The notes under the pieces were generated by a model. The model ran no database searches. It worked only from the letters and a program-made list of their open reading frames with translations, and was not told the DNA's origin. DNA of 64,000 bases from JBOEGW01 sp050633625. GTDB taxonomy: Bacteria > Pseudomonadota > Alphaproteobacteria > Rhodobacterales > Rhodobacteraceae. The stretch lies in NCBI GenBank assembly GCA_050633625.1, contig JBOEGW010000001.1:382435-446434 (forward strand), given 5' to 3'. The first letter of the stretch is position 1; the number at the start of each line of letters is the position of its first letter. This document shows, piece by piece, positions 8,577 to 15,619 of the stretch. A program made the position numbers and the translations under genes.

Positions 8577-8646
8577 ATTAATCTTGCAACCCGCATGAGC
8601 TGCCCTTATCTGTGCTGCCTTGCCAGCAAAAAGTGAGGCCACAATC

Positions 8647-9081
8647 ATGATCGAAACGACATTTACACCAGTCACAGCAGTGCTCGGCGGCGCGTTGATC
8701 GGCGTGGCCTCCGTCTTGCTGATGATCGTGCGCGGCAATGTGTTTGGCGCAACGGGCATCCTTGCCGGGGTGCTCACACCGACTTCCTCATCGGATCGAT
8801 TATGGCGGTTGGCGGTCTTGGCCGGCATGATGACAGGGCCACTCGTTTACATGTTGGCGACAGGGCAAATGCCAGAAATCCAAATCGCGACTTCCCCTGC
8901 GTCACTGATTATCGGCGGCTTTATCGTTGGGATTGGCGTGACCTACGGGTCGGGCTGCACCAGCGGCCATGGGGTCTGTGGCATGGCGCGGTTTTCGCCG
9001 CGCTCCATCATCGCCACAGCAACCTTCATGCTGTTCACCGCCATCACCGTCTATCTCATTCGCCATGTCTTCGGAGGCTGA
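8647..9081 (+). CDS. YeeE/YedE family sulfur transporter, first half
   Basis: This 144-residue membrane protein has about four hydrophobic helices and the family signature with C104-T-S-G-H108-x-x-C111-G. Family members include the thiosulfate importer TsuA and the PmpA/PmpB pair. Conserved cysteines in these proteins relay thiosulfate through the membrane by S-H-S hydrogen bonds. Here the transporter is made of two short proteins, each equal to half of a full-length YeeE; the second half follows after 1 base. The start at 8647 has a GTGAGG site. The likely cargo, thiosulfate or another sulfane species, is inferred from the neighbours. Confidence 0.85.
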   Translation: MIETTFTPVTAVLGGALIGVASVLLMIVRGNVFGATGILAGVLTPTSSSDRLWRLAVLAGMMTGPLVYMLATGQMPEIQIATSPASLIIGGFIVGIGVTYGSGCTSGHGVCGMARFSPRSIIATATFMLFTAITVYLIRHVFGG

Positions 9082-9082
9082 T

Positions 9083-9547
9083 ATGAAACTGTTTTTGACA
9101 TACCTTTCGGGGCTAATCTTTGGCGTTGGTATTTCCATGTCTGGCATGGGAAATCCGGCTAAGGTTCTGAACTTCTTCGATTTTGCAGGGACGTGGGATG
9201 CCTCATTGATCTTTGTGATGGGGGGCGCTTTTGCTGTTACGGCCATTGGCTATCGTCTTGTGTTCACCCGGCCTGCGCCCCTTTTTGAGCCTAAGTTCTC
9301 GGTGCCGACGAGCCGGATCATTGACGCGAAACTCGTTGCTGGATCGGCTGTGTTTGGGATTGGCTGGGGGATTTCTGGCTTTTGTCCGGGCGCGTCCTTG
9401 CCTGTGATCACCACCGGGAATGCCGGGGTGTTGATGTTCACGGCTGCACTTGTGGCGGGGATCTTGGCGGCGCGTGGGATGATGAATTTCACGGCCAGCC
9501 GTAGACAAAAAGCCTCGGCGTTAAAGCCTGCAAACAAGCCTGCCTAA
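9083..9547 (+). CDS. YeeE/YedE family sulfur transporter, second half
   Basis: This 154-residue membrane protein is the partner half-transporter. It starts 1 base after the stop of the first half with a GGAGGCTGAT ribosome site. It has N-terminal GxGxxxSGM and a central F-C101-P-G-A motif typical of the second YeeE half. The C-terminal 25 residues are polar and basic and probably cytoplasmic. The two halves presumably form a heterodimeric channel for a sulfur compound. The pair is transcribed behind a sulfur operator. Confidence 0.85.
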   Translation: MKLFLTYLSGLIFGVGISMSGMGNPAKVLNFFDFAGTWDASLIFVMGGAFAVTAIGYRLVFTRPAPLFEPKFSVPTSRIIDAKLVAGSAVFGIGWGISGFCPGASLPVITTGNAGVLMFTAALVAGILAARGMMNFTASRRQKASALKPANKPA

Positions 9548-9564
9548 AGGCTATGGGAGAAACA

Positions 9565-9625
9565 GGGCGGCTGCGTCTTTCATTGAATTCAAAAAAATGA
9601 ATGTGAAGCCTTTACGCAGCCGCCC
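9565..9625. repeat. 12-bp perfect inverted repeat centred on a sulfur operator
   Basis: GGGCGGCTGCGT (9565-9576) and ACGCAGCCGCCC (9614-9625) are exact reverse complements around 37 bases. The arm midpoint (9595) coincides with the midpoint of the enclosed ATTC-N8-GAAT site (9594.5). It could fold as a cruciform or RNA stem-loop. No T-run follows the 3' arm, so it is not a standard terminator. Confidence 0.85.
9587..9602. promoter_or_regulatory. ATTC-N8-GAAT operator ahead of the persulfide dioxygenase gene
   Basis: ATTC (9587-9590) and GAAT (9599-9602) flank an 8-base spacer that is nearly all A. It lies 125 bases before the dioxygenase start, enclosed by a larger inverted repeat. Confidence 0.75.
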
Positions 9626-9727
9626 CAAGCCCCTAAATGTGAATGACCCGGCGCGCGAAAAGCCACAAACGCGCAGCCCTCAACCAAAAACGCCAGCACC
9701 GCTGGCCCCTGAAGCGGAGCACAAAAC

Positions 9728-10618
9728 ATGGCAAGCGACCCTTCAAATAACGCCCCCCTTAGCCCTGAGGTCAAAGCCTTCTTCGATCCTGCCACGCACA
9801 CGATTTCCTATGTCGTCAAAGACCCGGCCAGCACCGCCTGCGCGGTGATCGACAGCGTGATGGATATTGACTATGCCGCTGGGCGCATCACCCATGAAAA
9901 CGCCGATGAGATCATCGCCTACATCGCGCAAAACAACCTCACGCTTGAGTGGTTGATCGAAACCCATGTGCACGCCGATCACCTCTCAGCGGCGCCCTAT
10001 ATTCAGCAACGTCTTGGTGGCAAAATCGGCATTGGCGATCAAATCACCGTTGTTCAAGACACGTTCGGCAAGGTCTTTAACGAGGGTACAGCGTTCCAAC
10101 GTGACGGCTCGCAATTCGACAAATTGTTCAAAGACGGCGACACATATTCCGTTGGGACGATGACCGGCCTTGCGATCCATACCCCCGGTCATACGCCTGC
10201 CTGCATGGTGCATGTCTTTGGAAACGCAGCCTTTGTTGGCGATACGCTGTTTATGCCTGATGGTGGATCGGCGCGCGCGGATTTCCCCGGTGGTGACGCG
10301 GCCACGCTTTATGACTCGATTCAGAAGGTGCTGGCGCTGCCTGACGAAACCCGGCTGTTTATGTGCCATGACTACGGCCCAAATGGGCGCGATATCGAAT
10401 GGGAAACCTCTGTCGCGGCGGAACGTGAGCACAATATCCACTTTGGCGCTGGCAAGACCCGCGAGGACTTCATTGCCTTTCGCACGGCGCGCGATGCACA
10501 GCTTGATATGCCGCGGCTCATCATTCCGTCCTTGCAAGTCAACATGCGGGCGGGTGAAATGCCCCCAGCGGATGATGAAGGCGATGTGTTCTTCAAAGTT
10601 CCAGTGAACAAACTCTAG
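9728..10618 (+). CDS. blh: Blh-type metallo-beta-lactamase-fold persulfide dioxygenase
   Basis: This 296-residue protein has the MBL metal signature THVHADH (H80, H82, D84, H85) and the later GHTP and CHDY segments typical of ETHE1/Blh enzymes, which use mononuclear iron to oxidise glutathione persulfide to sulfite. It would remove persulfide formed during sulfide oxidation in the cytoplasm. In Agrobacterium and Xylella, Blh also carries an N-terminal DUF442 domain; here that activity is on the next gene. A GGAG site precedes the ATG. The upstream sulfur operator fits persulfide-induced expression, as for the BigR operon. Confidence 0.88.
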   Translation: MASDPSNNAPLSPEVKAFFDPATHTISYVVKDPASTACAVIDSVMDIDYAAGRITHENADEIIAYIAQNNLTLEWLIETHVHADHLSAAPYIQQRLGGKIGIGDQITVVQDTFGKVFNEGTAFQRDGSQFDKLFKDGDTYSVGTMTGLAIHTPGHTPACMVHVFGNAAFVGDTLFMPDGGSARADFPGGDAATLYDSIQKVLALPDETRLFMCHDYGPNGRDIEWETSVAAEREHNIHFGAGKTREDFIAFRTARDAQLDMPRLIIPSLQVNMRAGEMPPADDEGDVFFKVPVNKL

Positions 10619-10639
10619 GCGGGCAGGGGAGAACGCGCG

Positions 10640-10975
10640 ATGCAAATGAATACACTCGATGATCAGGTGACGGTTTGCCCGCAAATCGCGGTCGCTGACG
10701 TAGCTGAAATCAAGGCGCTAGGGTTCACCGGATTGATGTGCAATCGCCCGGATCATGAAGATCCCGGCCAGCCCACGTGGGCCGAGATTGAAGCCGCCGC
10801 TCAGGCCGCTGGCATGAAGACCTACTTCTTGCCGGTGACAAGCCGCGAAGAGGCAGACAGCGCGGCAGAGGGCTTTGCAACGGCGCTCAAGGAAAACGAA
10901 AAACTCTTTGCCTATTGCCGCTCTGGCACCCGCTGCCAGCTGATTTACATGGCTGCAATGGCGCGAGGCGCATAG
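10640..10975 (+). CDS. DUF442/TIGR01244-type sulfurtransferase or phosphatase-like protein
   Basis: This 111-residue single-domain protein has the C93-R-S-G-T-R98 loop of the cysteine-phosphatase/rhodanese-like DUF442 family. It equals the N-terminal domain fused to the dioxygenase in classical Blh. The role is probably to deliver or accept sulfane sulfur, for example thiosulfate to glutathione persulfide, together with the dioxygenase encoded 21 bp upstream. A GGGGAGAA ribosome site is present. The phosphatase alternative cannot be excluded from sequence. Confidence 0.82.
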   Translation: MQMNTLDDQVTVCPQIAVADVAEIKALGFTGLMCNRPDHEDPGQPTWAEIEAAAQAAGMKTYFLPVTSREEADSAAEGFATALKENEKLFAYCRSGTRCQLIYMAAMARGA

Positions 10976-11023
10976 GCGCGGCGCAGTCGCGCGACCGCCC
11001 ATTTGTTTGCGAGAGGTGCTCTG

Positions 11024-12799
11024 ATGGCGCTGACACCAAGACGTCCACAGGCGCGGGCGATTGCCAAGTATTTCCCGATTTTGACCTGGGGTGCGCGGTA
11101 CAATCGCGACAGTCTCACCTCGGATGGGGTGGCGGCGCTGATCGTCACGATCATGCTAATCCCCCAATCTTTGGCCTATGCATTGCTCGCCGGGCTGCCC
11201 GCCGAAATGGGCCTCTATGCGTCGATCCTGCCGCTCTTGGCCTATGCGGTTTTTGGCACCTCGCGGGCTTTGGCGGTGGGTCCGGTGGCGGTTGTGTCGC
11301 TGATGACGGCGGCGGCGGTTGGCAATCTGGGGCTTGAGTCCCCGGCTGAATACGCCGCCGCGGCGATCACTTTGGCGTTTTTGTCGGGGATGATCCTCAC
11401 GGTTATGGGCCTGTTTCGGCTTGGTTTTTTGGCAAATTTCCTGTCGCATCCGGTGATCTCTGGCTTCATCACCGCCACGGGCGTCTTGATTGCCATGAGC
11501 CAGATGAAACACATCCTTGGCGTTGATGTTGAAGGGCACGCGTTGTTTGATCGTTTTGCCTCCCTTGTGGCGCATCTTGGCGAGACAAACCTCCTGACGC
11601 TGCTGATTGGCACCACCTCGCTGGCGTTCTTGTTTTGGGTGCGCAAGGGGCTGAAACCGCTGCTCTTGTCGCTTGGGATGAAGGCGCGTTTGGCGGATGT
11701 TCTGGCGAAAGCTGGCCCGGTGGGCGCTGTTGTGATCACCACGCTTGTGAGCTGGGGATTTGATCTTTCGGCGCTCGGTGTTGCGATTGTGGGAGAGGTG
11801 CCGCAAGGCTTGCCGCCCCTCACGCTGCCCGCCTTAGATCTCTCGCTTTGGGGTCAGCTTTTTGGCGCGGCTTTGCTGATTTCGATCATTGGATTTGTCG
11901 AAAGCATATCTGTCGCACAAACCTTGGCCGCGAAGAAAAAACAGCGCATCACCCCCGATCAAGAACTCGTCGGTCTTGGGGCCTCCAACATCGCCGCGTC
12001 CCTGTCGGGCGGCTTTCCGGTGACAGGTGGATTTGCGCGCTCGGTTGTGAACTATGACGCGGGGGCCGAAACCCCGGCGGCAGGCGCCTTCACCGCCATC
12101 GGCATCGCACTGGCAGCTGTATTCTTGACGCCTTTGTTGTTTTTCCTCCCCAAAGCAACCTTGGCAGCCACCATCATCATTGCCGTTTTGAGCCTTGTTG
12201 ACCTGACGATCCTGAAACGGACATGGCGCTACTCGCGCGCCGATTTCTCTGCCGTTGCCGCGACCATCTTGTTGACCTTGACCTTCGGTGTCGAGCTTGG
12301 GGTGTCGGCCGGGGTGATCCTGTCTATCTTATTGTTCTTATACAAAACATCCCGTCCTCACATTGCGGAAGTTGGGCTTGTGCCCGGCACCGAACATTTC
12401 CGAAATCTGGACCGGCACCGCGTCCTGACCCATCCTGAAGTCCTGTCGCTGCGCCTTGATGAAAACCTGTATTTCGCCAATGCGCGCTTTATTGAGGACT
12501 TCATTTTGGACCGGCTGGATATTGGTCAGCCGGTAAAACATGTGGTGTTGATGTGTTCGGCGGTGAACGTGATTGATCTGTCGGCGCTCGAAAGCCTTGA
12601 AGCGCTGAATGAGCGTTTGAGCGACACGGGAATCCGTTTGCACCTCTCTGAAGTGAAAGGGCCGGTGATGGATAATCTGCAAAAAACCCGGTTCCTTGAC
12701 GCTCTTTCGGGACATGTCTTCTTGAGCCAATACGCAGCGATGCGCGCGCTTGGTCCGGTGGATGGTGATCGCCCAAACCACTTTGTGCCGCGAGCATAA
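11024..12799 (+). CDS. SulP family anion (sulfate) transporter with STAS domain
   Basis: The 591-residue protein has the SulP membrane domain (about 10-14 helices, residues ~25-430, with the typical IPQSLAYA and GLYAS segments near the start) followed by a C-terminal STAS domain (~450-575). Family members carry sulfate, bicarbonate or other anions. Placed directly after the persulfide dioxygenase operon (48 bp from the DUF442 gene), it plausibly moves sulfate or sulfite, the end products of sulfur oxidation. That substrate is inference. The start at 11024 is chosen for its GAGAGGTG site; an ATG 21 bases upstream has none. Confidence 0.88.
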   Translation: MALTPRRPQARAIAKYFPILTWGARYNRDSLTSDGVAALIVTIMLIPQSLAYALLAGLPAEMGLYASILPLLAYAVFGTSRALAVGPVAVVSLMTAAAVGNLGLESPAEYAAAAITLAFLSGMILTVMGLFRLGFLANFLSHPVISGFITATGVLIAMSQMKHILGVDVEGHALFDRFASLVAHLGETNLLTLLIGTTSLAFLFWVRKGLKPLLLSLGMKARLADVLAKAGPVGAVVITTLVSWGFDLSALGVAIVGEVPQGLPPLTLPALDLSLWGQLFGAALLISIIGFVESISVAQTLAAKKKQRITPDQELVGLGASNIAASLSGGFPVTGGFARSVVNYDAGAETPAAGAFTAIGIALAAVFLTPLLFFLPKATLAATIIIAVLSLVDLTILKRTWRYSRADFSAVAATILLTLTFGVELGVSAGVILSILLFLYKTSRPHIAEVGLVPGTEHFRNLDRHRVLTHPEVLSLRLDENLYFANARFIEDFILDRLDIGQPVKHVVLMCSAVNVIDLSALESLEALNERLSDTGIRLHLSEVKGPVMDNLQKTRFLDALSGHVFLSQYAAMRALGPVDGDRPNHFVPRA

Positions 12800-12862
12800 T
12801 CACAGATTGCGCGGCGCTCTTTCGCCTGCTAACTCAAGTGAGAATGGTTATGGAGGATAACA

Positions 12863-13630
12863 ATGAAGATTTCACAAGACACACCGATTATTGTCACGGG
12901 CGGGGCTTCTGGGCTGGGCGCGGCTGTTGTTGAAGCCTTTGCCAAAGCGGGGGCAAAGGTCGGAATTTTTGATCTCCAAGACGAGCTGGGCGAGGCGAAA
13001 GCCGCAGCCCTTGGGGGGGCGTTTGCCAAGGTTGATGTGTCGGATGCGCAGAGCGTTGCTGCCGGGCTTGCCAAGCTGCGCGCCGCGCATGGGCAGGAAC
13101 GCATTCTTGTGAACTGCGCCGGGATTGGCACCATCGGCAAAACGATTTCGCGCGGCGAAGCTCATGATGCTGGGGCGTTCGCGAAGACGCTGATGGTCAA
13201 TCTTGCGGGGTCGTTCAATTGCGCCAGTCAAGCCGCGCTTGGCATGAGCGAAGCGGAGCCGATCACCCCTGACGGTGAGCGCGGCGTGATCATCAACACG
13301 GCCTCGGTCGCCGCCTATGACGGGCAAATTGGCCAAGTGGCCTATGCGGCCTCCAAGGGGGGCATTGTGGGCATGACGCTTCCCATGGCGCGCGATCTCG
13401 CCAAAAGCGGCGTGCGGGTCTGCACCATCGCACCGGGGCTGTTCTTGACCCCGATGATGGAAGGGCTGCCCCAAGACGCGCAAGACAGCCTCGGCGCGCA
13501 GGTGCCATTTCCCTCGCGCCTTGGTCAGCCCGCAGAATACGCCGCCCTTGCGCAGCATATTGTCGAGAATTCCATGCTGAACGGTGAGGTCATCCGCCTT
13601 GATGGCGCGATCCGAATGGCGCCGCGCTAA
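12863..13630 (+). CDS. SDR-family 3-hydroxyacyl-CoA dehydrogenase-like protein
   Basis: This 255-residue short-chain dehydrogenase has the NAD-binding TGGASGLG motif at the N terminus, NCAG, and the catalytic Y161-A-A-S-K165. The overall pattern, including the late GLFLTPM segment, resembles type-2 3-hydroxyacyl-CoA dehydrogenase (HSD17B10/FadB2x), which oxidises short-chain or branched 3-hydroxyacyl-CoA. A GGAGGATAAC ribosome site precedes the ATG. It has its own gap from the SulP gene and faces the maiA-like gene convergently. Substrate specificity is not visible. Confidence 0.8.
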   Translation: MKISQDTPIIVTGGASGLGAAVVEAFAKAGAKVGIFDLQDELGEAKAAALGGAFAKVDVSDAQSVAAGLAKLRAAHGQERILVNCAGIGTIGKTISRGEAHDAGAFAKTLMVNLAGSFNCASQAALGMSEAEPITPDGERGVIINTASVAAYDGQIGQVAYAASKGGIVGMTLPMARDLAKSGVRVCTIAPGLFLTPMMEGLPQDAQDSLGAQVPFPSRLGQPAEYAALAQHIVENSMLNGEVIRLDGAIRMAPR

Positions 13631-13642
13631 GGGCACCTGATA

Positions 13643-14290
13643 TCAAAACGCGTCCGGCTGCGCGCCGGGCGCGGCATCCTTGAAGGCGGGCAGGGTATCG
13701 AGCGCAGCAAAAATGCGCGCAATCACCGGATAAGGCGCCATATCCACGTCGAACCGTTTGTTGTTCCAAACCTGCGCATACAAACAACAATCCGCAAATC
13801 CCGGCCTGTCACCGTGGCAGTAAAGCCCCGTGGCCGGGTCAGCCGCCAACATGCGTTCCAATGGCGCAAAGGTGGTCTCGACCCAATGGCGGAACCATTT
13901 TGCCTTTCCCGCATCCCCAGCGCCAAATTCCGCGTCGATATATTGCAACACACGCAGATTGCCCAAAGGATGAATGTCGCAGCCAATCATATAGGCCAAA
14001 GCGCGCACCCGCGCGCGCGCAATTGGATCGGTTGGCAAAAGAGCGGGCGTTGGATGCGCCTCATCAAGCCACTCCATAATCGCCAGCGATTGCACCAAAG
14101 CGCTCCCATCCTCAAGCTCCAGAACAGGCACCAAGCCGGCAGGGTTTTTGCTCAGGAAGTCTGAGGTTTGCGTTTCCTTTTTCAAAAGCGCATAGGACAG
14201 ATACTCATAGTCCAACCCCTTGAGGTTCAAGGCCGCGCGCAGCCGCGTTGACGTTGAGGACCGGAAATAGTTGTGCAGTTTAAGCGTCAT
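13643..14290 (-). CDS. maiA: Zeta-class glutathione transferase / maleylacetoacetate isomerase
   Basis: The 215-residue protein carries the zeta-GST signature (SSTSTRLR, where the classical form is SSCSxRVR) at residues ~11-18, the glutathione-site NPAGLVPVL and the DIHPLGNLRVL helix. MaiA isomerises maleylacetoacetate to fumarylacetoacetate in tyrosine degradation. The cysteine of the signature is replaced by threonine here, which may alter catalysis. A GGGAGA site precedes the ATG. No other homogentisate genes adjoin, so a general GST role remains possible. Confidence 0.8.
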   Translation of the reverse strand: MTLKLHNYFRSSTSTRLRAALNLKGLDYEYLSYALLKKETQTSDFLSKNPAGLVPVLELEDGSALVQSLAIMEWLDEAHPTPALLPTDPIARARVRALAYMIGCDIHPLGNLRVLQYIDAEFGAGDAGKAKWFRHWVETTFAPLERMLAADPATGLYCHGDRPGFADCCLYAQVWNNKRFDVDMAPYPVIARIFAALDTLPAFKDAAPGAQPDAF

Positions 14291-14452
14291 GTCGGTCTCC
14301 CTGATGATCGCAAAGCTGGCATGTCACGGCGCATATGAAAAGCAAACATTTCACAAGTTCACGACTTTCGCCCGCGCAGGCTGCAAGCGTCACAAAAGAC
14401 GAAGGACATTTGGTAAAGCGCAACGACGCTGGCGTTCAGGTCGCGCGAAGGT

Positions 14453-14851
14453 CTAAGCCTGATCCTTTTCGGGCGCGGGCACATCGAGCGGCGCTTCAGG
14501 GGGCGCATCAAACACCGCCCACCCAGACGCGCACTCGCTCTCTGGCAGAGTATCCTCATCTACACGTTGCGCAATATGCACCTTGGCGATGAAATTCGCG
14601 GTGATCGGCGCTGTCAAAAACAAGAACAGCGCAATGAGCAGCTCGTGAAAGGACAAATGCCCCTTGTGCAGCCCGAAATACAGCATCGAGGCAATCAAGA
14701 CCCCGCCCACACCCAGCGTTGTGGCCTTGGTTGGGGCGTGCAGCCGTTGCATCGTGTCGGAGAGTTTCACCAGCCCAAAGGAGCCAACCAGCCCGAACAC
14801 ACCACTGATCACCAGCGCTGCCGAAATCGCGATTTCCAGTCCCAAAGTCAT
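14453..14851 (-). CDS. mnhG: Mrp/Mnh/Pha antiporter subunit G
   Basis: This 132-residue protein has three hydrophobic helices and the MnhG/PhaG family segment with LHAPTKATTLG. It is the last gene of the antiporter operon and has a polar proline/glutamate-rich tail of about 30 residues. MnhG is a small subunit of the multi-subunit Na+(K+)/H+ antiporter, needed for assembly and function. The start at 14851 has a GAGGA site and lies 7 bases after the mnhF stop; an ATG further upstream would overlap mnhF. Confidence 0.92.
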   Translation of the reverse strand: MTLGLEIAISAALVISGVFGLVGSFGLVKLSDTMQRLHAPTKATTLGVGGVLIASMLYFGLHKGHLSFHELLIALFLFLTAPITANFIAKVHIAQRVDEDTLPESECASGWAVFDAPPEAPLDVPAPEKDQA

Positions 14852-14858
14852 AGCGTCC

Positions 14859-15128
14859 TCATTCGATAATGTCGCCGCGCAACAAGAAGCGGCAATAGGC
14901 AACCGTAGAGACAAACCCCACCATCGCCACCAACATGGCCGCCTCGAAATAAACCCCGGTGCCGCGCAGGATGCCGTAAATGATCAACAGGGCGATGACG
15001 TTGATCACCATGGTGTCCAGCGCCAAAATCCGGTCCGCCGCAGAGGGGCCGCGCGCGATACGCCACAGGTTGAACAACAAGCCAATCGCGTAACAGCCCG
15101 CCACAAAAGTCAAAGCAATCTGGATCAC
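14859..15128 (-). CDS. mnhF: Mrp/Mnh/Pha antiporter subunit F
   Basis: The 89-residue protein has three membrane helices and the conserved RGPSAADRILALD segment of the MnhF/PhaF family. It starts with GTG, overlapping the mnhE stop (GTGA), with an AAGGAG site. It is a small membrane subunit of the antiporter complex. Confidence 0.93.
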   Translation of the reverse strand: MIQIALTFVAGCYAIGLLFNLWRIARGPSAADRILALDTMVINVIALLIIYGILRGTGVYFEAAMLVAMVGFVSTVAYCRFLLRGDIIE

Positions 15129-15616
15129 TGAAAAATCTCCTTCAAGCGGCGCTCATAGCGGGATTTGATATCGTCGCGCACGGCGTCAGGGTCGGGCGCA
15201 TGGAGGCAGTGCACCAAGATCGCGGCACCATCCGCCGACAGCATTGCCGACACGGTTCCGGGGGTCAATGTGATGGTGCCCGCCAGCACAGTGATCGCTT
15301 CGGGTGAGGTCAATTCAAGAGGGACTGTGACCCAAGCCGATTTCAAGTTGTCCTTTGATTTGAACAAGATCAGCCCGGCAACTTGAACATTGGCCACCAC
15401 AATATCCCAAAGCACCACAGCAATATAGGCAGGGATTTTGAGTGGTCGGGTCAGGGTCGGGCGGTCGGGCCAATAGGGCGCCGTGAACACCGGCACGATA
15501 ATGCCCAACAGAGCGCCCAACAGCAGATTGCCCGGCGTCACTTTGTTCACCAAGCCCAGCCAAACCACAAGCAAGGTCACGCTCAAAATCGGGTGTGGGA
15601 TCAAACGAAAAAACAC
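15125..15616 (-). CDS. mnhE: Mrp/Mnh/Pha antiporter subunit E
   Basis: The 163-residue protein has N-terminal hydrophobic helices followed by a soluble C-terminal domain, the family pattern of MnhE/PhaE, including the TPGTVS segment. It starts with GTG three bases after the mnhD stop and overlaps mnhF by 4 bases. It is part of the cation/proton antiporter. Confidence 0.92.
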   Translation of the reverse strand: MFFRLIPHPILSVTLLVVWLGLVNKVTPGNLLLGALLGIIVPVFTAPYWPDRPTLTRPLKIPAYIAVVLWDIVVANVQVAGLILFKSKDNLKSAWVTVPLELTSPEAITVLAGTITLTPGTVSAMLSADGAAILVHCLHAPDPDAVRDDIKSRYERRLKEIFQ

Positions 15617-15619
15617 GGC

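Noticed and set aside
9597..9848. Plus-strand 83-residue frame starting in the sulfur operator
   Set aside because: It runs out of frame into the dioxygenase gene, is Pro/Arg/Lys-rich low-complexity and starts within the palindrome.
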